Positions 25,182 through 35,136 of a DNA stretch of 64,000 nt are shown piece after piece (the first letter of the stretch is position 1; each line of letters begins with the position of its first letter). The stretch is from NCBI GenBank assembly GCA_964418325.1, contig CAYQLC010000005.1, positions 10,089-74,088 on the forward strand, in the 5' to 3' direction. The stretch comes from IMCC26077 sp964418325. GTDB taxonomy: Bacteria; Actinomycetota; Actinomycetes; Nanopelagicales; Nanopelagicaceae. Made by a program: the position numbers and the translations under genes. The notes beneath the pieces were generated by a model. That model was not told where the DNA came from. It worked only from the letters and a program-made list of their open reading frames with translations, and searched no databases.

Positions 25182-26254
25182 CAGGAGAGCTCCAAAACCT
25201 TTGCCGCCTCACTCAATGAGACTGGGATAACAATAGGGTCTGCTGAACCTTCCAGAGCCCATTGCACATCTTTTAAGCCATTGCCCGTTACGGTGATGAC
25301 AATCTTCTGGCCCTTAGGCAGTTTGCCTGCCGCTTTCATCTTGAGTAGTCCAGCCAAGCCAGCAGCAGATGATGGTTCGCAGAAAATTCCCTCGCGCCCT
25401 GCAATCAATCGATAAGCACTTAATATCTCCTCGTCAGTGACAGAGTCGATACGTCCATGCGATTGATCTCGAGCCGCCTCTGCCTCTTTCCACGATGCTG
25501 GATTACCTATTCGAATCGCGGTGGCAATAGTCTCCGGTTTTTCAACGATTGCACCTCGAACAATCGGCGCAGCGCCTTCTGCTTGGAATCCCCACATTTG
25601 CGGTAGCGACTTCGCGATGCGATCGCGATGATATTCCTGGTATCCCATCCAATATGCGGTGATATTGCCAGCGTTACCTACCGGGAGTGCATGAATATCC
25701 GGTGCGAAACCAAGGGTGTCAACAATTTCGAAAGCTGCTGTTTTCTGACCTTGAAGACGGTAGGGATTTACCGAGTTAACAAGCGCTACCGGAAAGCTTT
25801 CAGCTAATTGTCGAGCAAGCGTGAGGCAATCATCAAAATTTCCATCAACTTGTAAAAGTTTGGCACCATGAATGACCGCTTGCGCCAACTTGCCCATTGC
25901 AATCTTTCCTTGCGGAACCAAGACTGCAGGAATCATTCCTGCTTTTGTAGCGTATGCAGCAGCGCTTGCACTGGTATTACCCGTGGATGCACAGACCACG
26001 ACCTTAGCGCCATCTTCAGCTGCCTTACTCATCGCCATCGTCATTCCGCGATCTTTAAATGAGCCAGTGGGATTTGAACCCTCGACTTTTACCCACACCT
26101 CTCCCGCGAGCATTTCTGAGAGCACGCAAGCATAAACAAGTGGTGTACCACCTTCGTTGAGGGTGACGATTGGCGTCTTGGAGGTGATTGGCAGGCGATG
26201 GCGATACTCGTTAATCACTCCGCGCCAAGGTCGCGCTTGCTTCTTTCCAAACAT
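25181..26254 (-). CDS. thrC: threonine synthase
   Basis: A 357-residue PLP enzyme converting O-phosphohomoserine to threonine. The PLP Lys is in NPTGSFKDRGMTMA (near residue 62), and ASTGNTSASAAAYA binds the cofactor phosphate. Length is normal for actinobacteria. It abuts hom and thrB with 1-bp overlaps, so all three are coupled. Confidence 0.97.
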   Translation of the reverse strand: MFGKKQARPWRGVINEYRHRLPITSKTPIVTLNEGGTPLVYACVLSEMLAGEVWVKVEGSNPTGSFKDRGMTMAMSKAAEDGAKVVVCASTGNTSASAAAYATKAGMIPAVLVPQGKIAMGKLAQAVIHGAKLLQVDGNFDDCLTLARQLAESFPVALVNSVNPYRLQGQKTAAFEIVDTLGFAPDIHALPVGNAGNITAYWMGYQEYHRDRIAKSLPQMWGFQAEGAAPIVRGAIVEKPETIATAIRIGNPASWKEAEAARDQSHGRIDSVTDEEILSAYRLIAGREGIFCEPSSAAGLAGLLKMKAAGKLPKGQKIVITVTGNGLKDVQWALEGSADPIVIPVSLSEAAKVLELS

Positions 26255-27576
26255 CAGAAGTTGCCACCTTCTACTCGAATCACACTCTCGACTGAGCGCA
26301 CTGTATCTAAATTGCGCAGCCCTGCCACTGTCTCCGCAAGCGCCGCGTCAGTTGCCGAATGGGTAACAACTATCAATTCAGCCTGTGCACCTCGCCCATC
26401 TTGACGAACGGTTTGAATTGAGACCGAGTGTGAGGAGAAAACATTTGCTACGGAAGCAAGAACTCCGGGACGATCGTTCACATTAAGGCGTATCAAATAC
26501 CTCGTAAGAGTTTCGCCCATCGGAGCGATTTCGCGTTCAGCATAGGTGCTCTCCTTGGGGCCTAGCCCACCAATCACCTTATGACGAGCGACCGCTACGA
26601 GATCTCCAAGAACGGCAGATGCTGTCGGAGCACCTCCCGCACCGCGCCCATAAAACATTAATTCCCCTGCTGCTTCGGCTTCAACGAAGACTGCATTGAA
26701 AGAATCTCGAACTGCTGCGAGTGGATGCGAATTAGGAATCAATGCTGGATGGACTCGTACTGCAATTCTGCCATCGCGAGTAAGTTCTGCGATTGCAAGT
26801 AACTTCACAACATGTTCCATTTCGGTTGCAATTCGAACGATATCTGCAGTGATTTCAGAAATTCCCTCACGATAGACATCATTGCCACTAACCCGCGAAT
26901 GAAATGCCAGACTTGCCAAGATTGATGCTTTAGCTGCTGCATCAAACCCTTCTACATCTGCCGTTGGATCTGCTTCCGCATAACCCAAAGATTGAGCCTC
27001 CTTCAAGGCTGCTTCAAAAGACATTCCATGGTTAGACATCTGACTGAGAATGAAATTAGTAGTGCCATTCACGATTCCCATTACTCGAGCGACGTGATCG
27101 CCAGCAAGTGAGTCGCGTAAAGGTCTAATAATTGGGATTGCACCTGCGACTGCTGCCTCAAAATAAAGATCGACATTATTCTTGGCAGCAGCCTCAAATA
27201 ATTCTCCACCATGTTGCGCTAAGAGCGCTTTATTTGCGGTCACTACTGACTTTCCAGAATTGAGCGCATCGAGAATGAGGGAACGTGCTGGTTCGATGCC
27301 GCCGATAACCTCGATGACCACATCAATAGTTGGGTCGGACACAAGTGAACGGGCATCGGTCGTTACCCTGACGCCAGCTTTCTCAAGTTCGGGACGGGAT
27401 TTCTTTCCATCATTGACCGCAACCGCAGCGAGTTTGAGTTGTGCGCCCGCGCGTGCGGCGAGATCATCGTGGCCAGCTACCAATTGAGCAGCGACATTGC
27501 TTCCCACCGAGCCCGCACCAAGCAGGGCAACGGAAATCGAGCGTGCTGTCCACTCTTGTGCTGGCTTGTTCTCCAC
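26254..27576 (-). CDS. hom: homoserine dehydrogenase
   Basis: A 440-residue enzyme that reduces aspartate semialdehyde to homoserine, the branch to threonine, methionine and isoleucine. The Rossmann motif ALLGAGSVGSNVAAQL is at the N-terminus, the catalytic region holds GIVNGTTNFILSQM and AEADPTADVEGFDAAAK, and a C-terminal ACT domain (YLIRLNVNDRPGVLASVANVF) probably gives threonine feedback control. GTG 27576 has GGGAG about 9 nt upstream. Confidence 0.97.
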   Translation of the reverse strand: MENKPAQEWTARSISVALLGAGSVGSNVAAQLVAGHDDLAARAGAQLKLAAVAVNDGKKSRPELEKAGVRVTTDARSLVSDPTIDVVIEVIGGIEPARSLILDALNSGKSVVTANKALLAQHGGELFEAAAKNNVDLYFEAAVAGAIPIIRPLRDSLAGDHVARVMGIVNGTTNFILSQMSNHGMSFEAALKEAQSLGYAEADPTADVEGFDAAAKASILASLAFHSRVSGNDVYREGISEITADIVRIATEMEHVVKLLAIAELTRDGRIAVRVHPALIPNSHPLAAVRDSFNAVFVEAEAAGELMFYGRGAGGAPTASAVLGDLVAVARHKVIGGLGPKESTYAEREIAPMGETLTRYLIRLNVNDRPGVLASVANVFSSHSVSIQTVRQDGRGAQAELIVVTHSATDAALAETVAGLRNLDTVRSVESVIRVEGGNF

Positions 27577-27623
27577 TGTCTAACTCTCCCACACCAGGGT
27601 GCTACCTCGACGAATCCTGGCAA

Positions 27624-28982
27624 TTACCCCTCTTCGAGGGCGAGCAAATCGCTTATTTTCTCGCGCCTAATAATGGTCTTCGCCAAGCCATCTCGAACGG
27701 CAATTACAGGCGGACGAAGAATGTGGTTGTAATTGCTAGCCATACTTCTGCCATATGCGCCCGTTGCTGGAATAGCGAGCACATCGCCGGGAACGATATC
27801 GCTGGGGAGAGCAATGTCTCGGATGATGATGTCTCCAGTCTCACAATGTTTCCCTACTAAACGAGATGATGTAAGCGGTGCCGTTGACATTCGATTAGCC
27901 AAAAGCGCCGAATATTCGGCGTTATAGAGAGATGGTCGGATGTTGTCACTCATCCCGCCATCTACAGAGATGTATGTACGAGTTTTTCCATCCTCTAGGA
28001 CAACATCTTTGACAGTGCCTACTTGATACAACGTAACCATCGCCGGACCAACGATTGCTCGTCCCGGTTCGATAGCGATAGTGGGCATACCAATTTGATA
28101 CTTGCTACACCCCTCAGTAATCGCACTATGGACTCGTTGTAGAACAACTTCAACATCAAGTGGGTCGTCGCTATCTACGTAAGCGATGCCAAATCCCCCG
28201 CCAATATTCATATGATGCAATTCAACTCCATGCAGGTTTTTAACCTCTGAAATAAATTTAATGAGCCGCTCTACTGCAAGAACGAATCCGTCTTGATCAA
28301 AAATCTGAGAACCAATGTGGCAATGCACTCCAGCGACAGAAATATTTGCCGAATTCAATGCTGTTGCCACAGCCAACATTGCAGCTCCGCTTGCGATAGA
28401 AAATCCAAACTTCACATCTTCGTGCGCAGTAGCAATCGATTCATGAGTGTGTGCAGAAACTCCTGGAGTCAATCGAATTAAAACTTCCTGCTTCTTGCCT
28501 ATCCGTCCAGCAATAGAGTTAATTCGATCCAGTTCAATTAATGAGTCAGCGACGATATAGCGCACACCCACTTGGATGGCTTGTTCAATCTCATGCTGTG
28601 ATTTGTTATTGCCATGAACTTCGATACGAGTGGGAGGAAAATCTGCAGCCAAGGCGACATCCAGCTCGCCACCGGTGCAGACATCCAGATCTATCCCTAT
28701 TTCGGCTAGCCACTTACAAGTAGCAATTGAGGTGAAGGCTTTACTGGCATAGTAAACCTCTGCCTGATTACCAAAGAGATTATGCATTGCATCGACAAAT
28801 CTTTGCGCTCGTGCACGAAAATCATTTTCATCCAAGATAAATGCTGGAGTACCAAACTCTGCAATCAACTGAGAAATCTTGATGCCACCAATAGAGAGTT
28901 CGCCAGATTTGTCATCACTTTTAGCAGAGGCAGGCCAAATCAAGTTATTCAAATTATTTTTTTCACGTTTATTCTCAGCCAT
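27624..28982 (-). CDS. lysA: diaminopimelate decarboxylase
   Basis: A fold-III PLP enzyme of about 452 residues that makes lysine from meso-diaminopimelate. The PLP Lys is in VYYASKAFTS, HCHIGSQIFD and GGGFGIAY are cofactor-phosphate regions, and CETGDIIIRD carries the active-site Cys from the neighbouring subunit. ATG 28982 overlaps the argS stop (TAATG). The argS-lysA pair is an actinobacterial constant. Confidence 0.96.
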   Translation of the reverse strand: MAENKREKNNLNNLIWPASAKSDDKSGELSIGGIKISQLIAEFGTPAFILDENDFRARAQRFVDAMHNLFGNQAEVYYASKAFTSIATCKWLAEIGIDLDVCTGGELDVALAADFPPTRIEVHGNNKSQHEIEQAIQVGVRYIVADSLIELDRINSIAGRIGKKQEVLIRLTPGVSAHTHESIATAHEDVKFGFSIASGAAMLAVATALNSANISVAGVHCHIGSQIFDQDGFVLAVERLIKFISEVKNLHGVELHHMNIGGGFGIAYVDSDDPLDVEVVLQRVHSAITEGCSKYQIGMPTIAIEPGRAIVGPAMVTLYQVGTVKDVVLEDGKTRTYISVDGGMSDNIRPSLYNAEYSALLANRMSTAPLTSSRLVGKHCETGDIIIRDIALPSDIVPGDVLAIPATGAYGRSMASNYNHILRPPVIAVRDGLAKTIIRREKISDLLALEEG

Positions 28983-30643
28983 TACATCCGCTCCGGTGCA
29001 CTCACGCCAAGTAGCTCTAAACCATTGGCCAAAACCTGCCTCGTAGCGGTACAGAGTAACGCTCGAGAACTGTGGAGCGCGGCGGGTTTTTCTGCACCCA
29101 TCGGTAATACTCGGCAATCGTTGTAAAAACGGTGGTAGAGACCGGCAATTTCCTCAAGGTACCGGGCAACTTTATGTGGACCTCGAACCTCCGCTGCAGC
29201 GAGAACGACCTGCGGAAATTGGGCGAGTGCACCTGCTAACTCATTTTCTCGTTCATGAATCAATAGATCTTCGTGAAAATCCTCAATGTCGAGTGATACC
29301 CCGAGCTCTTTGGCATTTCGCAAAAGCGCACTAATCCGAGCGTGTGCGTATTGCACATAGTAAACCGGATTGTCGTTGGAGTGTTTCTTCAGCAAGTCCA
29401 CGTCAAGAGTTAGTGGAGTGTCGGTTGGATATCTGCTCAATGTATATCGAGCGGCATCAACGCCAACTTTCTCCACTAGTTCTTCGAGGGTAATGATTGT
29501 TCCTGCGCGTTTGGAGAGCTTGACTTCTTCGCCATTTTCGAAAATCTTCACCATCTGTCCGATGAGGACTTCGATATTCTTTTCCGGGTCATCTCCAGCG
29601 CAAGCAACTAGCGCCTTGAGGCGTCCAACATAACCATGGTGATCGGCACCTAGGAGATAAATGCATAGGTCAAAGCCGCGCGCTCGCTTATCAAGGTAGT
29701 AGGCAGTATCCGATGTGAAATAGGTGAGTTCACCATCGGCTTTAATCAAGACGCGATCTTTATCATCACCAAAGTCAGTAGTCCGCAGCCAAACGGCGCC
29801 ATCGGCCTTGAAGATATGACCTTTATCTTCGAGGCGCTGCGCAACGCTAGATACTGCTCCCGAATCATGAAGTGATTTCTCTGAATACCAAACATCGAAA
29901 TGTGTACCAAATTTATCAAGTACATCTTTTTGTTCCTGTAACTGCAAGATGTATCCAGCATCTTTGAAAGCTGCAATAGCTTCTGCACCACTTTTATCCA
30001 TTATCGATGGATTGCTGCTCACGATTTCTTGAGCAAGGTCACTGATGTACCCGCCGTGATATCCATTATCTGGGGTCGGTAGTCCATGTGCTGCAGCATG
30101 TAGAGAGGCGGCAAAGAGTTCCATTTGCGTTCCGCGATCATTGATGTAGAACTCACGCGTCACGCGCGCGCCCGCAGCAATCAAAACTCGTGCGATGCAA
30201 TCGCCAACAGCTGCCCAACGAGTATGACCAAGATGTAGTGGACCGGTGGGGTTTGCACTGATGAATTCCAGATTGATTGTTAAACCAGCGAGCGCATCAC
30301 CGTGTCCATAACGCGCTCCTTGGTTAAGCACCTGGCGCACGATTGCGCCCTGTGCACCTTGCGCTAACGTGATGTTGATAAAACCAGGTCCAGCAACCTC
30401 CACTTTCGCGATCCCCGGAAGGGCAGTAATGATGGGGGCAAAGCTCGCCGCTAATTCGCGGGGGTTCTTTCTGGCAGCCTTAGCCAATTGCAGGGCAAGG
30501 GATGTTGCATAGTCGCCATGCTCCCGATTCTTCGGACGCTCGAGCGGAAGCTGCTCGGGGAGCGGGCCAAAATCCAGCCCCGAAGTGGCGCCAAAATCAG
30601 AGATTGCGGCCAATATGGCGCGGGCCAGCTCCTCCGGATTCAC
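28982..30643 (-). CDS. argS: arginyl-tRNA synthetase
   Basis: A class I synthetase of about 553 residues. It has the N-terminal additional domain with ERPKNREHGDYAT, a HIGH-type motif in ANPTGPLHLGHTRW, and a KMSK-type motif in EVKLSKRAGTI. GTG 30643 is chosen because homology begins there and a TACCCT box lies 7 nt upstream; an in-frame GTG at 30688 would run toward the divergent tRNA gene. Start of the argS-lysA block. Confidence 0.96.
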   Translation of the reverse strand: MNPEELARAILAAISDFGATSGLDFGPLPEQLPLERPKNREHGDYATSLALQLAKAARKNPRELAASFAPIITALPGIAKVEVAGPGFINITLAQGAQGAIVRQVLNQGARYGHGDALAGLTINLEFISANPTGPLHLGHTRWAAVGDCIARVLIAAGARVTREFYINDRGTQMELFAASLHAAAHGLPTPDNGYHGGYISDLAQEIVSSNPSIMDKSGAEAIAAFKDAGYILQLQEQKDVLDKFGTHFDVWYSEKSLHDSGAVSSVAQRLEDKGHIFKADGAVWLRTTDFGDDKDRVLIKADGELTYFTSDTAYYLDKRARGFDLCIYLLGADHHGYVGRLKALVACAGDDPEKNIEVLIGQMVKIFENGEEVKLSKRAGTIITLEELVEKVGVDAARYTLSRYPTDTPLTLDVDLLKKHSNDNPVYYVQYAHARISALLRNAKELGVSLDIEDFHEDLLIHERENELAGALAQFPQVVLAAAEVRGPHKVARYLEEIAGLYHRFYNDCRVLPMGAEKPAALHSSRALLCTATRQVLANGLELLGVSAPERM

Positions 30644-30650
30644 ACCTCTA

Positions 30651-30656
30651 AGGGTA
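30651..30656 (-). promoter_or_regulatory. putative -10 box (TACCCT) for argS, leaderless
   Basis: TACCCT on the minus strand lies 7 nt before GTG 30643. GAGGT is present but touches the start codon. Confidence 0.45.
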
Positions 30657-30697
30657 TCGGCCTTACCCTTAGCCAGGTAACACGCCACTTATCTCAA

Positions 30698-30781
30698 GCG
30701 GGAGTGGTGAAATGGCAGACACGCAGGTCTTAGGAACCTGTGACTTCGGTCGTGTGGGTTCAAGTCCCACCTCCCGCACCA
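30698..30781 (+). tRNA. tRNA-Leu (anticodon UAG)
   Basis: An 84-nt cloverleaf. The acceptor arms GCGGGAG and CTCCCGC pair, the anticodon arm CAGGT-CTTAGGA-ACCTG presents TAG, a long variable arm marks a class II tRNA, and the T arm has GTGGGTTCAAGTCCCAC. A73 and an encoded CCA follow. It reads CUN leucine codons. Confidence 0.97.
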
Positions 30782-30797
30782 GATTGGATTGCCTCCG

Positions 30798-32006
30798 GTG
30801 AAGCTGCAAGAGTTAGTTAAAGCGAAATACGTGGGGCGTTTTTACTTCGCACGCTTTGTCTCCAACGTTGGAAATGGCATGGCTCCAGTTGCCCTTGCAT
30901 TCGCAGTTCTAGATCTACCAAATGGCAGTGCAACATTGCTCGGCACGATTCTTGGAATCAACACAGTCGCGCTTTTAATCATGTTTCCATTCGGTGGTGT
31001 GATTGCAGACAGATACGGAAGAGCAAAATGGATTGCATATGGTGATGTCCTTACCGCGCTTCTACTCTTCTTCCAAGTCTCATTCTTCGCTACTGGAAAT
31101 GTTCCGTTCTGGGTTTTCTTCATTGTCAACGTCGGGTGTGGCTTGCTTCTTGGAATCTGGTGGCCCGCATTCAATGGTGTCCTGCCTGCTTTGCTTCCCA
31201 ATCAAGCGCTACAAAAAGCAAATGCGCTCAACAATATGTTTTCAAATACTGCATTGATCATTGGTGCAGCGCTCGCAGGAATCCTCGTCAGTACAGTAGG
31301 AAGCACCTTTGCTCTAGCAGTTGATGCAGGGACATTCTTGATTGCAGGAATTGTCGTCTACACCTTCAGGCACGTCACGCCACCGATGGAGATAGTTGAG
31401 AACACAGTCCTGCACGATTTGAAAGAAGGATGGCGGGTATTCACCTCATTTAGGTGGTTAGTTGTCATCGATATCTGCTTTGCATTTATCGTGATGTCCT
31501 GGGCTGCTGGAGAGAATGTCCTTGGCCCCCTGGTTGCCAAGGAGAAGTTTGATGGGGCGAAATCCTGGTCGATGGTTCTCACTGCAGTCTCTGTGGGGCT
31601 CATCGTCGGCTCACTTGTGGCCATGCGATTTCATCCCAAGTATCCAATGTTCACCATGATGTGTCTGACGGTATTCCTTGCTCTATATATATGGACCATT
31701 GCTAAACCGCAGCCACTGTGGGTGATTATCCTCGCCGCATTTGTCTGGGGCGTGGTCTTTGATCTTTGGAAAACAATCTGGGATACCGCCTTGCAAACGC
31801 GTATCCCGCGTGAGGCGTTATCTCGGGTCACTGCCTATGACGGCGTAATCGTCATGCTCTTTCGGCCAGTGGGTTTAGCGCTCGCCGGGCCGCTTGCCGA
31901 TAAATACGGAGTGGAATTCACCCTCAATGGCGCAGCGCTTTTAGTTCTCTTTGCCATTCTCTTCTCGTTGCTCTTTCCTGAAGTCCGAAAATTCGAAAGG
32001 CTCTGA
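30798..32006 (+). CDS. MFS transporter
   Basis: About 402 residues with twelve predicted membrane spans. The loop 2-3 motif GGVIADRYGRAKWIAYGD is the MFS signature. Overall it resembles the drug/siderophore exporter branch (EntS-like, MFS_3), but the substrate is unknown. GTG 30798 follows the tRNA by 16 bp; TTG 30789 is the alternative, and no clear ribosome-binding site separates them. Ends 12 bp from the convergent rdgB stop. Confidence 0.88.
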   Translation: MKLQELVKAKYVGRFYFARFVSNVGNGMAPVALAFAVLDLPNGSATLLGTILGINTVALLIMFPFGGVIADRYGRAKWIAYGDVLTALLLFFQVSFFATGNVPFWVFFIVNVGCGLLLGIWWPAFNGVLPALLPNQALQKANALNNMFSNTALIIGAALAGILVSTVGSTFALAVDAGTFLIAGIVVYTFRHVTPPMEIVENTVLHDLKEGWRVFTSFRWLVVIDICFAFIVMSWAAGENVLGPLVAKEKFDGAKSWSMVLTAVSVGLIVGSLVAMRFHPKYPMFTMMCLTVFLALYIWTIAKPQPLWVIILAAFVWGVVFDLWKTIWDTALQTRIPREALSRVTAYDGVIVMLFRPVGLALAGPLADKYGVEFTLNGAALLVLFAILFSLLFPEVRKFERL

Positions 32007-32018
32007 CGAACTAGCACA

Positions 32019-32624
32019 TTAGCGGTGCCACTCTCGCTGCTCTTGAGAGACCAAGTGCGCAAGAGCGCGCATCGCCTTACCTCGATGGCTAATTGAATCC
32101 TTTATCTCAGGATCCATCTCGCCAGAAGTTTGTAAATAGCCGGTAGGTACAAATATCGGGTCGTACCCAAAACCATTATCACCACGGGGCTCGGTGATTA
32201 AATCCCCCACCATCTCAGCGCGTAAAACTTGCCTGTACCCATTGGGTGCAACAAAAGCTGCAGCGCATACAAATTGTGCACGGCGATTTACCACACCTTC
32301 CATTTCCAGCAATACTTTCTGCAGATTAGCTTCATCATCACCATGTACTCCGCTGTAGCGAGCCGAGAAAATTCCGGGTGCACCACCAAGATGATCCACT
32401 GCTAATCCGCTGTCATCCGCAATAGCGGGTAAGCCTGTGAAATCCGATACCGCTTGGGCTTTTAAAAGAGCATTCCCTTCGAAGGAGTCTTCGGTCTCTT
32501 CTATATCTTCTAAATCAGGAAAGTTATCTGTTCCTAGAAGTTCAACTTCTGGTAGCTCTTGCGCAAAAATTCGCGCCAGCTCACGAATCTTACCTTTATT
32601 ACGAGTTGCTAAAACAATCTGCAC
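32019..32624 (-). CDS. rdgB: non-canonical purine NTP pyrophosphatase (Ham1/RdgB)
   Basis: A 201-residue enzyme that hydrolyses dITP, XTP and ITP to keep them out of nucleic acids. The N-terminal ATRNKGKIRELARIF and DDSGLAVDHLGGAPGIFSARYSG are family signatures, with GDNGFGYDPIF later. GTG 32624 abuts the rph stop. Last gene of the mec-to-rdgB block, as in Mycobacterium. Confidence 0.96.
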   Translation of the reverse strand: MQIVLATRNKGKIRELARIFAQELPEVELLGTDNFPDLEDIEETEDSFEGNALLKAQAVSDFTGLPAIADDSGLAVDHLGGAPGIFSARYSGVHGDDEANLQKVLLEMEGVVNRRAQFVCAAAFVAPNGYRQVLRAEMVGDLITEPRGDNGFGYDPIFVPTGYLQTSGEMDPEIKDSISHRGKAMRALAHLVSQEQREWHR

Positions 32625-33353
32625 TTAAACAAGCGCCTTTTTCTGGAGCGTAGCCAATTGTTGGCAACCTTCAAGAGCCAAATCGAGCAGCTTATCCAGG
32701 AGCGCTCTATCAAATGGGTCACGCTCAGCGGTACCTTGCACCTCTACAAACTTACCTGATCCCGTGCAGACCACATTCATATCAGTCTCCGCCCTTACAT
32801 CTTCTTCGTAACAAAGATCCAAGGTAGGAATGCCATCAATAATTCCAACCGAGATGGCGCCAATCGAATCTGTGATTGGTGACTTGGTGACAATGCCTTT
32901 TGCCATTGCCCAAGTAATCGCATCGGCGAGCGCGACGTAAGCCCCTGTGATTGCAGCGGTACGGGTACCGCCATCTGCTTGCAAAACATCGCAATCAATA
33001 ATGATCGTATTTTCACCGAGTGCAGACATGTCGATTATCGATCGAAGTGAACGCCCTATGAGTCGTGAGATTTCCTGCGTACGTCCACCAAGTTTTCCTT
33101 TGACGCTCTCTCGATCGGAGCGGGTGTGTGTAGCCCTTGGGAGCATCGAATACTCCGCCGTAACCCAGCCCTTGCCCTGACCCTGCATCCATCGAGGAAC
33201 GCCTTCGGTAAATGAGGCGGTGCAAAGCACTCGCGTCTTGCCGAACTCAACGAGCACCGAGCCCTCTGGGTGTTCAGACCATTCTCTAGTGAATCGAACA
33301 TCCCGCAGTTGATTATTACTTCGATTATCGATTCGTGGTTTAGTCGCACTCAT
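32625..33353 (-). CDS. rph: ribonuclease PH
   Basis: A phosphorolytic 3' exoribonuclease of about 242 residues that trims tRNA and other RNA. VLCTASFTEGVPRWM, then YSMLPRATHTRSDRE and IGRSLRS are the conserved phosphate and RNA-binding regions. ATG 33353 is preferred over an upstream codon inside murI. 7 bp from murI. Confidence 0.96.
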   Translation of the reverse strand: MSATKPRIDNRSNNQLRDVRFTREWSEHPEGSVLVEFGKTRVLCTASFTEGVPRWMQGQGKGWVTAEYSMLPRATHTRSDRESVKGKLGGRTQEISRLIGRSLRSIIDMSALGENTIIIDCDVLQADGGTRTAAITGAYVALADAITWAMAKGIVTKSPITDSIGAISVGIIDGIPTLDLCYEEDVRAETDMNVVCTGSGKFVEVQGTAERDPFDRALLDKLLDLALEGCQQLATLQKKALV

Positions 33354-33360
33354 AAGCTCA

Positions 33361-34176
33361 TCACAGGGTAAGAGTATCGACACTTCGCACCTCTGGACCG
33401 AGGAAGCGGCGCGCGAGTGCAGAGAAGGTTCGAGTATCTCCGGTAGCCAAGAATCTATGAACTGGCGGGGTCGAATGATCAGGTCGCTCTAATCCAGCAT
33501 CAGCAAGGGTGCGATAGAGATCTTTTGCTGTCTCTTCAGCGCTCGATACCAAAGTGACCTTGTCACCAACTACATACGAGATAATTCCCGTTAACAAGGG
33601 GTAATGAGTGCACCCCAACACCAGGGTATCCACTTCAGCCTCGATAATTGGTTTGAGATATTCCTGGGCAATCTTCAAAATCTCGCGGCCAGAAGTCTCA
33701 CCACGTTCAACGTAGGAGACAAAGAGCGGGCAAGCAACCGAAGTGATTTGTAATTGTGGCGCGGCGGCAAAGGCATCCACATACGCTCGTGAATCAATCG
33801 TGGTCTGCGTACCAATCACGCCGACCTTTCCATTGCGAGTCGCTGCTACCGCACGGCGCACTGCAGGTTGGATAACTTCGATGACTGGGATGCTGTATCG
33901 CTCTCTTGCATCGCGTAGCATTGCGGCGCTTGCAGTATTGCAGGCAATCACAATTGCTTTCACGCCTTGTGCAACAAGATTGTCCATAATCTCAAGTGCG
34001 AAAGAACGCACTTGCGCAAGTGGGCGTGGACCATACGGACCACGTGCGGTATCCCCTATATAAAGAATTGGTTCATTTGGTAATTGATCCAAAATCGCCC
34101 GCGCAACCGTGAGACCACCAACTCCGGAATCGAAAACTCCGATTGGAGCGCTCGGATCAACGATGGCAGAACTCAT
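33361..34176 (-). CDS. murI: glutamate racemase
   Basis: A 271-residue, cofactor-independent racemase that provides D-glutamate for peptidoglycan. The two catalytic Cys are Cys79 (IACNTAS) and Cys189 (LGCTHYPLL), and VFDSGVGGLTVA opens the protein. The TAGGCT box 6 nt before ATG 34176 overlaps the cysM stop codon, suggesting an internal leaderless promoter. Confidence 0.97.
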   Translation of the reverse strand: MSSAIVDPSAPIGVFDSGVGGLTVARAILDQLPNEPILYIGDTARGPYGPRPLAQVRSFALEIMDNLVAQGVKAIVIACNTASAAMLRDARERYSIPVIEVIQPAVRRAVAATRNGKVGVIGTQTTIDSRAYVDAFAAAPQLQITSVACPLFVSYVERGETSGREILKIAQEYLKPIIEAEVDTLVLGCTHYPLLTGIISYVVGDKVTLVSSAEETAKDLYRTLADAGLERPDHSTPPVHRFLATGDTRTFSALARRFLGPEVRSVDTLTL

Positions 34177-34182
34177 AGGACG

Positions 34183-34188
34183 AGCCTA
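34183..34188 (-). promoter_or_regulatory. putative -10 box (TAGGCT) for murI
   Basis: It lies 6 nt before ATG 34176 on the minus strand and overlaps the cysM stop codon at 34186-34188. Confidence 0.35.
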
Positions 34189-35136
34189 AGCCCAGAGCTG
34201 CCCTTCAAGGCGCTCTTCGGCATGAGAAATATCCCCGTGGTACACGCCAGTGGAGAGGTACTTCCAACCAGCATCGCAGAGGATGAAGGCGATGTCAGCG
34301 CTCTTGCCTGCCTTAAGCACTTCATTACCGATTGCAATTGCTGCGTGCAGGATTGCCCCAGTAGATATACCAGCGAAGATTCCTTCTTCGTCGAGAAGTT
34401 GTCGCACTCGCTGCACTGAGTCATGTGCACCAACTGAGAAGCGGCGGGTGAGCACAGAGGGATCAAATAACTCTGGGATAAATCCCTCATCGATATTGCG
34501 CAGCCCATAGACCAATTCCCCATAACGAGGCTCCGCTGCAATCACTTCAACTTCTGGTTTCTTATCGCGAAAGAATCTTCCGGTTCCCATCAAGGTCCCA
34601 GTGGTGCCAAGCCCAGCAATGAAATGAGTGATTGTTGGCAGATCTTCGAGTAGCTCTGGACCAGTACTCTCATAGTGCGCTTGAGCGTTTGCTGGATTCC
34701 CATATTGGTATAGGAAAACCCAATCAGGATTCTCACTTGCTAATTCCTTGGCAACGCGGACGGCCTCATTCGAACCACCAGCTGCTGGTGAGGAAATGAT
34801 TTTTGCGCCCCACATCTCCAAGAGTTGCCGACGCTCTACCGAAGTGTTCTCAGGCATGACACAAATCATTTGATAACCCCGAAGCTTGGCGATCATCGCG
34901 AGTGAGATTCCGGTATTACCTGAAGTTGGCTCCAGAATCGTCGCGCCCGGTTTCAACAAGCCATCGCGCTCTGCCTGTTCAATCATGTACAAGGCAGCGC
35001 GATCTTTCACTGAACCAGTGGGATTTCGATCTTCCATCTTCGCCCATAAGCGGACGTTTGGTGCCGGCGAGAGTTTTGGTAATCCGATTAAAGGAGTGCG
35101 GCCAACGGATTCAACAAGCGAATTAAATCGCGCCAC
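34186..35136 (-). CDS. cysM: cysteine synthase, CysO-dependent
   Basis: A PLP enzyme of about 316 residues of the cysteine synthase family. The PLP Lys is in NPTGSVKDRAAL, and the phosphate loop is TSGNTGISLAM. In Mycobacterium the CysM encoded next to cysO joins O-phosphoserine to the thiocarboxylate of CysO rather than using free sulfide; the same three-gene set here argues for that route. GTG 35136 is chosen because homology starts there; it overlaps the 3' end of cysO by 14 bp. Confidence 0.93.
   Translation of the reverse strand: MARFNSLVESVGRTPLIGLPKLSPAPNVRLWAKMEDRNPTGSVKDRAALYMIEQAERDGLLKPGATILEPTSGNTGISLAMIAKLRGYQMICVMPENTSVERRQLLEMWGAKIISSPAAGGSNEAVRVAKELASENPDWVFLYQYGNPANAQAHYESTGPELLEDLPTITHFIAGLGTTGTLMGTGRFFRDKKPEVEVIAAEPRYGELVYGLRNIDEGFIPELFDPSVLTRRFSVGAHDSVQRVRQLLDEEGIFAGISTGAILHAAIAIGNEVLKAGKSADIAFILCDAGWKYLSTGVYHGDISHAEERLEGQLWA

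Noticed and set aside
30643..30781. Mobile-element attachment site at the tRNA-Leu 3' end
   Set aside because: No integrase gene and no repeat of the tRNA 3' end within the window; an ordinary MFS gene follows directly.
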